A stretch of 64,000 nucleotides of DNA, taken from contig CACHRI010000004.1 of NCBI GenBank assembly GCA_902582155.1, positions 1 to 64,000 on the forward strand, written 5' to 3'. The DNA comes from an uncultured Pelagibacteraceae bacterium. Lineage in GTDB: Bacteria; Pseudomonadota; Alphaproteobacteria; Pelagibacterales; Pelagibacteraceae. Below the pieces are notes generated by a model. That model saw only the letters and a list, made by a program, of their open reading frames with translations. It did no database searches and was not told the origin of the DNA. This document shows, piece by piece, positions 55,083 through 64,000 of this stretch (position 1 is its first letter; every line of letters starts with the position of its first letter). The translations under genes and the position numbers were made by a program.

Positions 55083-55784
55083 ATGTATTTACGTAACAAT
55101 AAATCTAAACTAGTAGAAAAAGTTTTCAACAACGTATATGACAAATATGATTTAATGAATGATATTTTATCATTCGGAACACATAGAATTTGGAAAAAAA
55201 AATTAATTTCTTGGGTAAATCCTTTAAAAAATAACAAAATAATTGATGTCGCTGCAGGTACGGGTGATATTGCAAGGCTATGTTCTCAAGCAACAAACAA
55301 TGAAAGCTTGATAACATGTGTAGAACCCAATGAAAAAATGATATTAGAGGGGGAAAAAAAATTAAAAAATTTCAATAATATAAATTGGGTAAAATCCTCA
55401 GCTGAAGTTTTGCCGTTTAAAGATAACATTTTTGACTATTATGTAATAAGTTTTGGAATTAGAAATGTTAGCAATTTAGACAAATCTTTAAAAGAAGCTT
55501 TTCGCGTACTTAAAAAGGGTGGAAGATTTTTTTGTCTCGAATTTTCAAAAGTTGAAAATGAAATATTAAAAAACATATACAAAAGTTATTCAAAATTATT
55601 ACCATCGATAGGTAAGCTTGTTGTAGGTGATAATATGCCGTATGATTATCTAGTCAAAAGTATTGAGCAATTTTACAATCAAGAAGAATTTGTAAAAAAA
55701 ATAGAAGACAACGGTTTTTATAATGTGAAATTTAGAAATCTGACGAATGGTATCGCTTCAATACATACCGGTTGGAAAATTTAA
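55083..55784 (+). CDS. ubiE: Ubiquinone/menaquinone C-methyltransferase
   Basis: SAM-dependent methyltransferase of 233 aa, in ubiquinone synthesis. Motifs: VFNNVYDKYDLMNDILSFGTHRIWKK, the SAM-binding DVAAGTGDIARL, YYVISFGIRNVSNLDKSLKEAFRVLKKGG and CLEFSK. The N-terminus is about a dozen residues shorter than in many orthologues. It lies 10 bp from mutM on the other strand, so its promoter must overlap the mutM coding sequence. ubiB follows directly. Confidence 0.95.
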   Translation: MYLRNNKSKLVEKVFNNVYDKYDLMNDILSFGTHRIWKKKLISWVNPLKNNKIIDVAAGTGDIARLCSQATNNESLITCVEPNEKMILEGEKKLKNFNNINWVKSSAEVLPFKDNIFDYYVISFGIRNVSNLDKSLKEAFRVLKKGGRFFCLEFSKVENEILKNIYKSYSKLLPSIGKLVVGDNMPYDYLVKSIEQFYNQEEFVKKIEDNGFYNVKFRNLTNGIASIHTGWKI

Positions 55785-55786
55785 CA

Positions 55787-57352
55787 ATGATAAAAAGACT
55801 AATACAATTATTTAAGATTGCTAGAAAGCTTTCATCATCTGGTGCATTAGAAACTATAGACCAGATATATAAAATTCCTTTAATTCTAAAAATATTTTTT
55901 GATGTGATTTCTATTGGTGCCCCAAAAAAAATATTAATTAGCTCTAAGTCATCGGGAGAGAAATTATGTGATGCATTAGAGGGTATGGGCACTACTTTTA
56001 TAAAATTAGGTCAATTTCTTGCAACGAGGCCAGATATTATAGGAAAAGAGCTAGCGAACGATCTTGAAAAATTACAAGATAAATTACCTCCTTTCAGCTT
56101 TGAGGAGGCAAAATTAATTTTGAAAAAAGAGGTGGGCTTTAAACAATTTAACAATATCATTGACTTATCAAAACCCATTGCTGCCGCATCTATAGCACAA
56201 GTTCATCTTGCAAAAATAAAAATTGAGGATAAAGAGCAAGATGTTGCGATTAAAATACTAAGACCAAATATTGAGAAAGTTTTCAACGAAGAGTTAGATG
56301 CGTTGATGTTATTTGCGTATGTTGTTGAAAATACAATACAAAAAACAAAAAGACTAAAGTTAGTAGAAGTGGTTCACCTTCTCAGAGAAATAACAAATAT
56401 TGAGATGGATCTAAGGTTTGAAGCTGCTGCAGCAAATGAATTGTTTGAAAATACAAAAAATGACAATGGTTTTAAAGTTCCTAAAATATATTGGCAATAT
56501 ACATCCAAAAAAGTTCTTACTTTAGACAAAGTAGAAGGTGTTTCAATCAGAAGTCATGAAGCATTGAAGGAAAAAAAAATTGAGTTAAAAAAAATTGCTG
56601 AAAATTTAATTCAACATTTTTTAAGGCAGGCAGTTAGAGATGGTTTTTTTCATGCTGATATGCATGAAGGAAATTTATTTGTTGATAATGAAGGAAACAT
56701 AGTGCCGGTTGACTTTGGTATTATGGGTAGACTAGATAAATATAATAAAAAATATCTAGCTGAAATTCTCTATGGATTTATTAAAAGAGACTATGTAAAA
56801 GTTGCTGAGGTACATTTTCAAGCTGGGTTAGTTCCAGACACTGCATCTAAGGAGGAGTTTGCACAAGCTTTAAGGTCAGTAGGCGAACCAATATTTGGAC
56901 AAAACATTAAAGATATATCAGGCGGCAATCTGCTTTCGCAATTATTTGAAATTACAGAAAAATTTAATATGGCGACACAAACTCAACTTTTGCTCTTACA
57001 GAAAACGATGGTTGTGGTTGAGGGTGTAGCAAGAAAACTATATCCTGAGACAAATATCTGGAGTGTTTCAAGACCGATTCTGGAAAATTGGCTAGAAAGC
57101 TTGAAAGGACCCAAAGCTACAATATCTAGTGCAATTGATACATCAGGTGAAATATTGAAAAGAATTCCAGATCTACCTGAATTTATGGATAAAGCTAATT
57201 ACGCCTTACAACTGATAGCGGAAGGCAAATTAAACCTTATTAATAGCAATAATAATTCAATTGAAATGGAAAAGTTAAAAATAAAAAGTTTTAGAAATAA
57301 TATTTTAATTTCTATATTAGGTATTGTAATTGTATCATTAGTGGTATTTTAA
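55787..57352 (+). CDS. ubiB: UbiB/ABC1-family ATPase/kinase for ubiquinone biosynthesis
   Basis: Atypical protein-kinase-like ATPase of 521 aa required for ubiquinone synthesis and bound to the inner membrane. The family KxGQ motif is FIKLGQFLATRPDI, the Ala-rich loop is PIAAASIAQVHLAKI, and the catalytic HADMHEGNLFVDNEG and VDFGIMGRL follow (the usual HADPHPGN is altered to HADMHEGN). A C-terminal helix (NNILISILGIVIVSLVVF) anchors it. ATG 55787 is chosen over 55772 because it falls 2 bases after the ubiE stop. Confidence 0.94.
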   Translation: MIKRLIQLFKIARKLSSSGALETIDQIYKIPLILKIFFDVISIGAPKKILISSKSSGEKLCDALEGMGTTFIKLGQFLATRPDIIGKELANDLEKLQDKLPPFSFEEAKLILKKEVGFKQFNNIIDLSKPIAAASIAQVHLAKIKIEDKEQDVAIKILRPNIEKVFNEELDALMLFAYVVENTIQKTKRLKLVEVVHLLREITNIEMDLRFEAAAANELFENTKNDNGFKVPKIYWQYTSKKVLTLDKVEGVSIRSHEALKEKKIELKKIAENLIQHFLRQAVRDGFFHADMHEGNLFVDNEGNIVPVDFGIMGRLDKYNKKYLAEILYGFIKRDYVKVAEVHFQAGLVPDTASKEEFAQALRSVGEPIFGQNIKDISGGNLLSQLFEITEKFNMATQTQLLLLQKTMVVVEGVARKLYPETNIWSVSRPILENWLESLKGPKATISSAIDTSGEILKRIPDLPEFMDKANYALQLIAEGKLNLINSNNNSIEMEKLKIKSFRNNILISILGIVIVSLVVF

Positions 57353-57359
57353 TTAATAA

Positions 57360-58586
57360 ATGAAAATTAAAATGAAAAAAATTCTGTTAATAATTGGCGG
57401 TGGTGTATCCGCATATAAATCTCTTGACCTTATAAGACTGTTAAAAAAGAATGGATTCGAATTAAGAACCATACTTACTAAAAGTGGCAAACAATTTGTT
57501 ACACCCTTATCTTTGATTTCTTTATCAGGAAGTAAAGTTTATGAAAAATTATTTGATAAACAAAATGAAACTGAAATTGATCATATTTCACTTTCAAGGT
57601 GGGCAGATTTAATAATAGTAATTCCAGCAACAGCGAACATGATAAGTAAATTAAGTCATGGGAAAGCAGAAGACCTTGCAACTACCTTAATGCTTGCTTC
57701 GAATAAAGACATAATATTAGTACCTGCAATGAATGTGAGAATGTGGAATCACAAAGCCACTCAGGAAAATTCAAAAAAATTAGTATCTTATGGCTATAAA
57801 TTTCTTGGTCCTACTGAAGGATCAATGGCGTGTGGAGAATTTGGAAAAGGTAAAATGCTTAGTCCTAAAAAGATTTTTAGTGAAATTAAAAAATATTTTA
57901 ATGAAAAAGACCTCGTAAAAAGTAAAAGATTAAGAGCTTTAGTGACTACAGGGCCTACAAGGGAGTATCTAGATCCAGTTCGATATATTTCAAATGAGTC
58001 AAGCGGTAAACAAGGATATGAAATAGCTTTAGCCTTAAAACGAAGGGGATTTAATACTGTTTTGATCGCGGGACCATCAAATATTCAAAAAGAAAAAGGT
58101 TTAAAAATAATTAAGGTGAAAACTTCAGAGGAAATGTTTAAAGCTGTAAAAAAATATTTACCAGTTGATGTGGCGGTTTGCACTGCTGCGGTATCAGATT
58201 TTAAACCAATAAATTATAAAAAAAGTAAAATAAAAAAAATTAATAAAAGAGAAAACATTATTTTAGATAAAACTGTTGATATATTGGATTATATTGGAAA
58301 AAATAACCGGTACCGTCCAAAGCTTGTAATAGGCTTTTCAGCAGAAACCGAAAACTTGCTTGAAAATTCAAAAATAAAATTAAAAAATAAAAATGCTGAT
58401 TGGATAATAGCTAATGATGTTTCTAAAAATGATATTGGATTTAATAAAGAATATAACGAGGTAACAATAATAGAATCAAATGGTAAAATATCTCAAATTA
58501 AAAAAAATAAAAAAAGTTTTATAGCTTCAGTATTATCAGGAAAAATAATAAATAAATTGTTAATTAATGGTAAAAGTATTAATTAA
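57360..58586 (+). CDS. coaBC: Bifunctional phosphopantothenoylcysteine decarboxylase/synthetase
   Basis: Two-domain coenzyme A enzyme of 408 aa. The N-terminal flavoprotein CoaC part has GGGVSAYKSLDLIRLLKK, the catalytic His region TEIDHISLSRWADL, PAMNVRMWNHKATQ and the Cys loop SMACGEFGKGKM. The CoaB part starts at TTGPTREYLDPVRYISNESSGKQGYEIA and has KKNADWIIANDVSK. It lies 7 bases after ubiB and overlaps dut by 20 bases. ATG 57372 is an alternative start. Confidence 0.95.
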   Translation: MKIKMKKILLIIGGGVSAYKSLDLIRLLKKNGFELRTILTKSGKQFVTPLSLISLSGSKVYEKLFDKQNETEIDHISLSRWADLIIVIPATANMISKLSHGKAEDLATTLMLASNKDIILVPAMNVRMWNHKATQENSKKLVSYGYKFLGPTEGSMACGEFGKGKMLSPKKIFSEIKKYFNEKDLVKSKRLRALVTTGPTREYLDPVRYISNESSGKQGYEIALALKRRGFNTVLIAGPSNIQKEKGLKIIKVKTSEEMFKAVKKYLPVDVAVCTAAVSDFKPINYKKSKIKKINKRENIILDKTVDILDYIGKNNRYRPKLVIGFSAETENLLENSKIKLKNKNADWIIANDVSKNDIGFNKEYNEVTIIESNGKISQIKKNKKSFIASVLSGKIINKLLINGKSIN

Positions 58587-59004
58587 GAAACTAGATAAGC
58601 AGGCTATAATACCAAAATATGAAACATTTGGCTCTTCCGGTTTAGATTTATCTGCAAACATAAATTCAAGTTTAATAATTAAACCAGGAGAAAAATGTTT
58701 AATACCAACCGGTTTAGCTGTTTCAATACCAAAAGGATATGAGCTACAGATAAGGCCAAGATCTGGTTTAGCTATAAAAAATTCTATAACTGTCTTAAAT
58801 ACCCCCGGAACAATTGACTCTGATTATAGAGGGGAAATAAAAATAGTATTAATAAATTTAGGTAATGAAGATTTTAAAGTAACAAGTGGCTCGAGAATAG
58901 CTCAAATGATTTTGTGCCCAGTATCAATTGCAGAAATAGAAGAAATAGAAGATTTAGATAAAACAGATAGAGGTAGCGGTGGTTTTGGGTCAACAGGAAA
59001 ATAA
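58567..59004 (+). CDS. dut: dUTP pyrophosphatase
   Basis: Trimeric enzyme of 145 aa that hydrolyses dUTP to dUMP, preventing uracil in DNA and feeding thymidylate synthesis. All five family motifs are visible: SSGLDLSA, RPRSGLAIK, GTIDSDYRGEIKIVLIN, RIAQMILCP and RGSGGFGSTG. It begins inside the coaBC 3' end, as in many alphaproteobacteria, and a ThiF-family gene follows 3 bases later. Confidence 0.96.
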   Translation: MVKVLIKKLDKQAIIPKYETFGSSGLDLSANINSSLIIKPGEKCLIPTGLAVSIPKGYELQIRPRSGLAIKNSITVLNTPGTIDSDYRGEIKIVLINLGNEDFKVTSGSRIAQMILCPVSIAEIEEIEDLDKTDRGSGGFGSTGK

Positions 59005-59007
59005 ATC

Positions 59008-59751
59008 ATGAAGATTTCTGCAAATGAATACAAAAAATTTTCAAAACAAATCATTTTAAAAAAATTTGGTTTAGCCGGTCAAAAAAAAATATTTTCTTCT
59101 AAAGTTCTTGTTATTGGTATTGGTGGTTTAGGTTGTCCTTTATCAATTTATTTAGCTAGTTTAGGAATTGGTAAGATTGGCATCGCCGACAACGATAAGG
59201 TAGAATTATCTAATTTAAATAGACAAATAATTTATAGCAATAAAGACATAGGAAAATATAAAGTTGAGTTAGCAAAAAAAAGAATAAATTTGATAAACAA
59301 AAAAACAAAGGTAACTACTTATAAAACAAGGGTAAATAAAGATAATATTAAAAACCTAATTAAGGATTATGACATTATTTGCGATGGCACTGATAATTTT
59401 GAAACCCGATTTTTAATAAATGATTACTGTTTGAAATATAAAAAAATATTAATTTCTGGCGCAGTTAATGGGTTCGATGGGCAAATTTTAAAGTTTGATT
59501 TTAGAAAAAAAACACCTTGCTTTAGATGCTTTATGCCGCACTTACCAGACGAGACGAATAATTGTGAAACTGATGGAGTTACGCCTACTATAACTGGTAT
59601 AGTTGGTACATTGCAAGCCAATGAGGTTCTCAATACTATTCTTAATTTAAAATCAAATTTAGAAAAAAAAATACTAATTTTTAATTCTATAGATATGAAT
59701 TTTAGAAAAGTAAAGCTATCTATAAATAAAGAGTGTAAAAACAAATGCTAA
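59008..59751 (+). CDS. ThiF/MoeB/HesA-family adenylyltransferase
   Basis: E1-like enzyme of 247 aa activating the C-terminus of a sulfur-carrier protein such as ThiS or MoaD. The nucleotide loop VIGIGGLGCPLSIYLASLGIG, the Arg of LNRQIIY, the Asp in CDGTDNFETRF, and zinc-ligand candidates CFRCF and the C-terminal KECKNKC fit. No rhodanese domain is attached. No thiS or moa gene is near, so whether it serves thiamin, molybdopterin or another sulfur route is open. Confidence 0.9.
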   Translation: MKISANEYKKFSKQIILKKFGLAGQKKIFSSKVLVIGIGGLGCPLSIYLASLGIGKIGIADNDKVELSNLNRQIIYSNKDIGKYKVELAKKRINLINKKTKVTTYKTRVNKDNIKNLIKDYDIICDGTDNFETRFLINDYCLKYKKILISGAVNGFDGQILKFDFRKKTPCFRCFMPHLPDETNNCETDGVTPTITGIVGTLQANEVLNTILNLKSNLEKKILIFNSIDMNFRKVKLSINKECKNKC

Positions 59752-60182
59752 GAATATTTTTTTTGTTGTCTTTGTTTTTTCAATCAATTGCGTTATCGGA
59801 AGAAAGTTATTTTTTAACATTAAGAAATAATGAAGTAAATTTAAGATTAGGACCTTCATTTGATTATCCAATCAAAATTATCTACAAAAAAAAATATTTA
59901 CCAGTATTAATAACTGAGCGGTCTGAAAACTTTAGGAAGATACGCGATCATGAAAAAAACTCTGGATGGATACATATTTCTCAACTTTCAAAAAAAAAGG
60001 CTGGAATTTTATTAGATGATAAAATTTTATACCGTAAACCAACTATCTATTCAAAACCTATTGCAAAGATTAAAAGAGGACGATTAACGATTATTGCAAA
60101 GTGCAAAAAAGAATGGTGTAAGATTAAAACTGAAAATTATTCAGGTTGGATAGAAAAAAAGGATATTTGGGGAAAATTGTAA
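59745..60182 (+). CDS. Secreted SH3-like domain protein
   Basis: Signal peptide at residues 1-19 (LRIFFLLSLFFQSIALSEE). Two bacterial SH3-type repeats follow: NNEVNLRLGPSFDYPIKIIYKKKYLPV with SGWIHISQLSKK, then RKPTIYSKPIAKIKRGRLTI with CKIKTENYSGWIEKKDIWG. Such domains bind peptidoglycan or periplasmic partners. The protein is 145 aa and basic. Its start overlaps the ThiF gene by 7 bases. No enzyme domain is present. Confidence 0.88.
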   Translation: MLRIFFLLSLFFQSIALSEESYFLTLRNNEVNLRLGPSFDYPIKIIYKKKYLPVLITERSENFRKIRDHEKNSGWIHISQLSKKKAGILLDDKILYRKPTIYSKPIAKIKRGRLTIIAKCKKEWCKIKTENYSGWIEKKDIWGKL

Positions 60183-60185
60183 TAC

Positions 60186-60431
60186 TTATTTATTTTTAAC
60201 TTTTGAAGCCCAAAACTTGTCTAACAAAAAGTACCAAACAGTATTTGCCAGTGGTTCGACTATAGCGTCCGTTAACGCAATAGAGAAAGAAACGTCTGCA
60301 ATTAACATAAGTACTGTTATTGCAATCACAAAGTGACCAATTGTATAAACTAAAGTACGTAAAAGAGAGCCTTTATTATTTTCGTATATTCTCCTAGCTG
60401 CTCCATGTATGCCATGAGTAAGTTCAGTCAT
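60186..60431 (-). CDS. DUF2061 membrane protein (81 aa)
   Basis: Small protein with two membrane helices (LVYTIGHFVIAITVLMLIA and FSIALTDAIVEPLANTVWYFLL) and a C-terminal basic tail. The family pattern EP..NTV.Y...DKFW is clear. Function is unknown. It lies 1 base downstream of katG on the same strand and is likely co-transcribed with it, which links it to peroxide or iron stress only by context. Confidence 0.82.
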   Translation of the reverse strand: MTELTHGIHGAARRIYENNKGSLLRTLVYTIGHFVIAITVLMLIADVSFSIALTDAIVEPLANTVWYFLLDKFWASKVKNK

Positions 60432-60432
60432 A

Positions 60433-62613
<2,181 letters not shown>

Positions 62614-62628
62614 TTAAGTTAATATGTA

Positions 62629-62658
62629 GTTTATAATAATTCTAAACTAGAAAGTCAA
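62629..62658 (-). promoter_or_regulatory. katG promoter with overlapping Irr-type operator
   Basis: On the minus strand -35 TTGACT (62653-62658), a 17-bp spacer and -10 TATAAA (62630-62635) form a strong promoter 22 bases before the katG start. The inverted repeat GTTTATAATAATTCTAAAC (62629-62647) overlaps spacer and -10, with arms matching at 7 of 8 positions. It resembles the iron control element bound by Irr (TTTAGAA-3-TTCTAAA type). A bound repressor would block RNA polymerase. The regulator gene irr lies just upstream. Confidence 0.72.
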
Positions 62659-62668
62659 TAAAAGATAA

Positions 62669-63088
62669 CTATTTTTGAATTCTGATTACAACTTCGAGAT
62701 TTTTTATTTTTTTACCTTTTGGAGGGACAGGAACTTTGCTTAGTTTTATTTGGCTATAATGAATATCAGTAAGTTCTTTACTACCTTCATCATAAAAGTG
62801 GTGATGCGACTTAATGTTCGTATCATAATAACTTTTATTTTTACTAGTTAGAATTTCTTTTAGGTATCCAGCGCTAGTGAATGCCTCAACTGTATTATAG
62901 ATTGTTGCTAAAGAAACTTTCATAGTTCTGTTATTATTTATTTTTTTATTTAATGTCTCAACAGTAAAATGAAAGGTTTTTTTTCTATCAAATAAAAACT
63001 GACAAATCTTTAACCGCTGTTTTGTGGGTCTAAGGTTTGACGATCTTAGTTTTTGAACGTACATTTTTGAATTATTACTGATAATCAT
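62669..63088 (-). CDS. irr: Fur-family regulator, Irr type
   Basis: The 139 aa have the Fur winged helix (LRPTKQRLKICQFLFDRKKTFHFTVETL, VSLATIYNTVEAFTSAGYL) and the Irr-type YYDTNIKSHHHFYDEGSKEL with the HHH metal/haem site. Irr is the alphaproteobacterial iron regulator responding to haem status. The cysteine haem-regulatory motif of Bradyrhizobium Irr is not seen. Its gene sits between katG and the divergent fabA-fabB, the usual irr-fabA neighbourhood. A shared operator-like element suggests control of itself and katG. Confidence 0.9.
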   Translation of the reverse strand: MIISNNSKMYVQKLRSSNLRPTKQRLKICQFLFDRKKTFHFTVETLNKKINNNRTMKVSLATIYNTVEAFTSAGYLKEILTSKNKSYYDTNIKSHHHFYDEGSKELTDIHYSQIKLSKVPVPPKGKKIKNLEVVIRIQK

Positions 63089-63101
63089 TGATTTTGCTTT
63101 C

Positions 63102-63146
63102 TTTATAATTCTAAACTATTTATATATAATTACTTAATTTTATCAA
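63102..63146 (-). promoter_or_regulatory. irr promoter and Irr-like element in the irr-fabA gap
   Basis: On the minus strand -35 TTGATA (63141-63146), a 16-bp spacer and -10 TATAAA (63119-63124) precede irr. Between the -10 and the irr start lies TTTATAATTCTAAA (63102-63115). The 14-mer ATAATTCTAAACTA (63105-63118) is identical to one in the katG promoter (62636-62649). The element could serve autoregulation of irr or control of fabA in the other direction. Confidence 0.55.
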
Positions 63147-63164
63147 GTAAAACCATAATTTAAA

Positions 63165-63671
63165 ATGAAACAAAAGAATAGTTATAATTATCAAGATTTA
63201 ATTGATTGTGGAAATGGTATTCTTTTTGGAGAAGGAAATGCAAAACTACCACTACCTCCAATGCTAATGTTTGACAGAATTACTAAAATTGAAAATAATA
63301 CTGGATCTTTCAAACGAGGTTATTTAGAAGCGGAATTAGACATTAAAGATGATTTGTGGTTTTTTAAATGTCATTTTCAAAATGACCCGGTAATGCCTGG
63401 GTGTCTTGGACTAGATGCTATGTGGCAATTGGTTGGTTTTTATCTTGGTTGGACTGGAGAACCTGGAAAAGGAAGGGCTTTAGGAGTAAGCACTGTTAAG
63501 TTTACTGGCGAAGTACTAAAAAAGATTAAAAAAGCAACATATAAAATCAATGTAAAAAGAATTTTAAAAAAAGAGGGTGCTGTAGTAGGATTAGCGAATG
63601 GCACACTAGATGCTGATGGTAAAATAATTTATGTGGCAGAAAATTTGAAAGTAGGATTATTTAAATCATGA
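63165..63671 (+). CDS. fabA: 3-hydroxydecanoyl-ACP dehydratase/isomerase
   Basis: Makes the cis double bond for unsaturated fatty acids. The 168 aa keep the catalytic H70 in [23 protein letters not shown] and D84 in the same block, and the fold is complete to the end VGLFKS. It is transcribed divergently from irr and overlaps fabB by 4 bases, so FabA and FabB are co-translated. Unsaturated chains made here are substrates of the cyclopropane synthase family enzyme at 16-17 kb. Confidence 0.97.
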   Translation: MKQKNSYNYQDLIDCGNGILFGEGNAKLPLPPMLMFDRITKIENNTGSFKRGYLEAELDIKDDLWFFKCHFQNDPVMPGCLGLDAMWQLVGFYLGWTGEPGKGRALGVSTVKFTGEVLKKIKKATYKINVKRILKKEGAVVGLANGTLDADGKIIYVAENLKVGLFKS

Positions 63672-64000
63672 GAAGAGTGGTGATTACAGGTCTTGGAATA
63701 GTATCTTGTCTTGGGAACAATCAAGAAGAAGTTTACAAATCTTTGTTAAATTCAAAATCAGGCATTTCATTTGCTGAAGAGTACAAAGAACATAATCTCA
63801 AAAGTCACGTACATGGAAAACCAAATATAAAACTTTCAGATTTTGTAGACAGAAAAACAATAAGATTTATGGGATCTGGTTCAGCATATAATTATATTGC
63901 TATGAAAGAAGCAATTTCTGACTCAGGTCTGGAAGAAAATGAAGTAAGCAACTTTAAAACTGGAATTATTATGGGCTCTGGCGGACCATCAATAGAAAAT
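63668..64000 (+). CDS. fabB: 3-oxoacyl-ACP synthase I, N-terminal part (cut by window end)
   Basis: The frame opens at ATG 63668 inside the fabA stop and stays open to the end of the window, 111 codons. The start [25 protein letters not shown] and [24 protein letters not shown] with [13 protein letters not shown] are typical of FabB-type ketosynthases. The catalytic Cys and His residues lie beyond the window. It pairs with FabA for unsaturated fatty acid synthesis. Confidence 0.93.
   Translation, partial: MRRVVITGLGIVSCLGNNQEEVYKSLLNSKSGISFAEEYKEHNLKSHVHGKPNIKLSDFVDRKTIRFMGSGSAYNYIAMKEAISDSGLEENEVSNFKTGIIMGSGGPSIEN

Overview
The window looks like a chromosomal piece of a streamlined, very AT-rich marine alphaproteobacterium of the SAR11 (Pelagibacterales) type. 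The taxonomic call is an inference from base composition, spacers that are almost all under 200 bp, many genes overlapping by a few bases, and alphaproteobacterial markers: RegB/RegA, a ChvG/ChvI-like pair, Irr next to fabA-fabB, rpsT beside dnaA, and the mutM/ubiE/ubiB/coaBC/dut cluster. I see no phage, insertion sequence, CRISPR array, tRNA or rRNA. No gap without a gene exceeds about 210 bp.

Layout. 1-5.2 kb: end of pyrF, then a tightly overlapping run trpF-trpB-trpA-accD-folC. All five keep the family fold and main catalytic residues but have unusual substitutions in otherwise near-invariant motifs. 5.2-8.3 kb: trxA, exonuclease I, RmuC and a small basic protein. 8.4-16 kb: small membrane proteins, a flavodoxin-fold oxidoreductase, SRAP, a TauD-type dioxygenase, purK-purE (also with altered motifs), a YbgC thioesterase, a lipoprotein, a metallo-beta-lactamase-fold hydrolase and a coiled-coil protein with an extreme Lys/Arg-rich N-terminus. 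16-27.6 kb: lipid, envelope, purine-salvage and repair genes. 27.6-33 kb: an RND efflux pair with a hairpin-less adaptor, a lytic transglycosylase, a nuclease and a VanZ-like protein. 33-43.8 kb: gpmA, murU-amgK-tsaE, ahcY, the ChvG/ChvI-like pair, polA, an ABC ATPase and bioY.

43.8-49 kb is the most interesting regulatory stretch. RegA and RegB flank a polyamine operon made of an ornithine/diaminopimelate-type decarboxylase, a deoxyhypusine-synthase-like enzyme and an agmatinase-like ureohydrolase. In front of the decarboxylase is a 31-codon upstream ORF ending in HFFLYIR-stop. Its stop codon sits at two mutually exclusive hairpins, the downstream one terminator-like. This resembles attenuation by an ornithine-sensing leader peptide and is my best candidate for an undescribed system.

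49-59 kb: the replication-origin neighbourhood (gyrB, dnaN, dnaA, rpsT, without recF) and mutM, ubiE, ubiB, coaBC, dut, then a ThiF-family enzyme and an SH3 protein. 60-64 kb: katG with a DUF2061 gene, irr, and divergent fabA-fabB. The katG promoter carries a near-perfect Irr-type operator over its spacer and -10, and a 14-base piece of it recurs between irr and fabA, suggesting one iron/peroxide/lipid regulatory unit.
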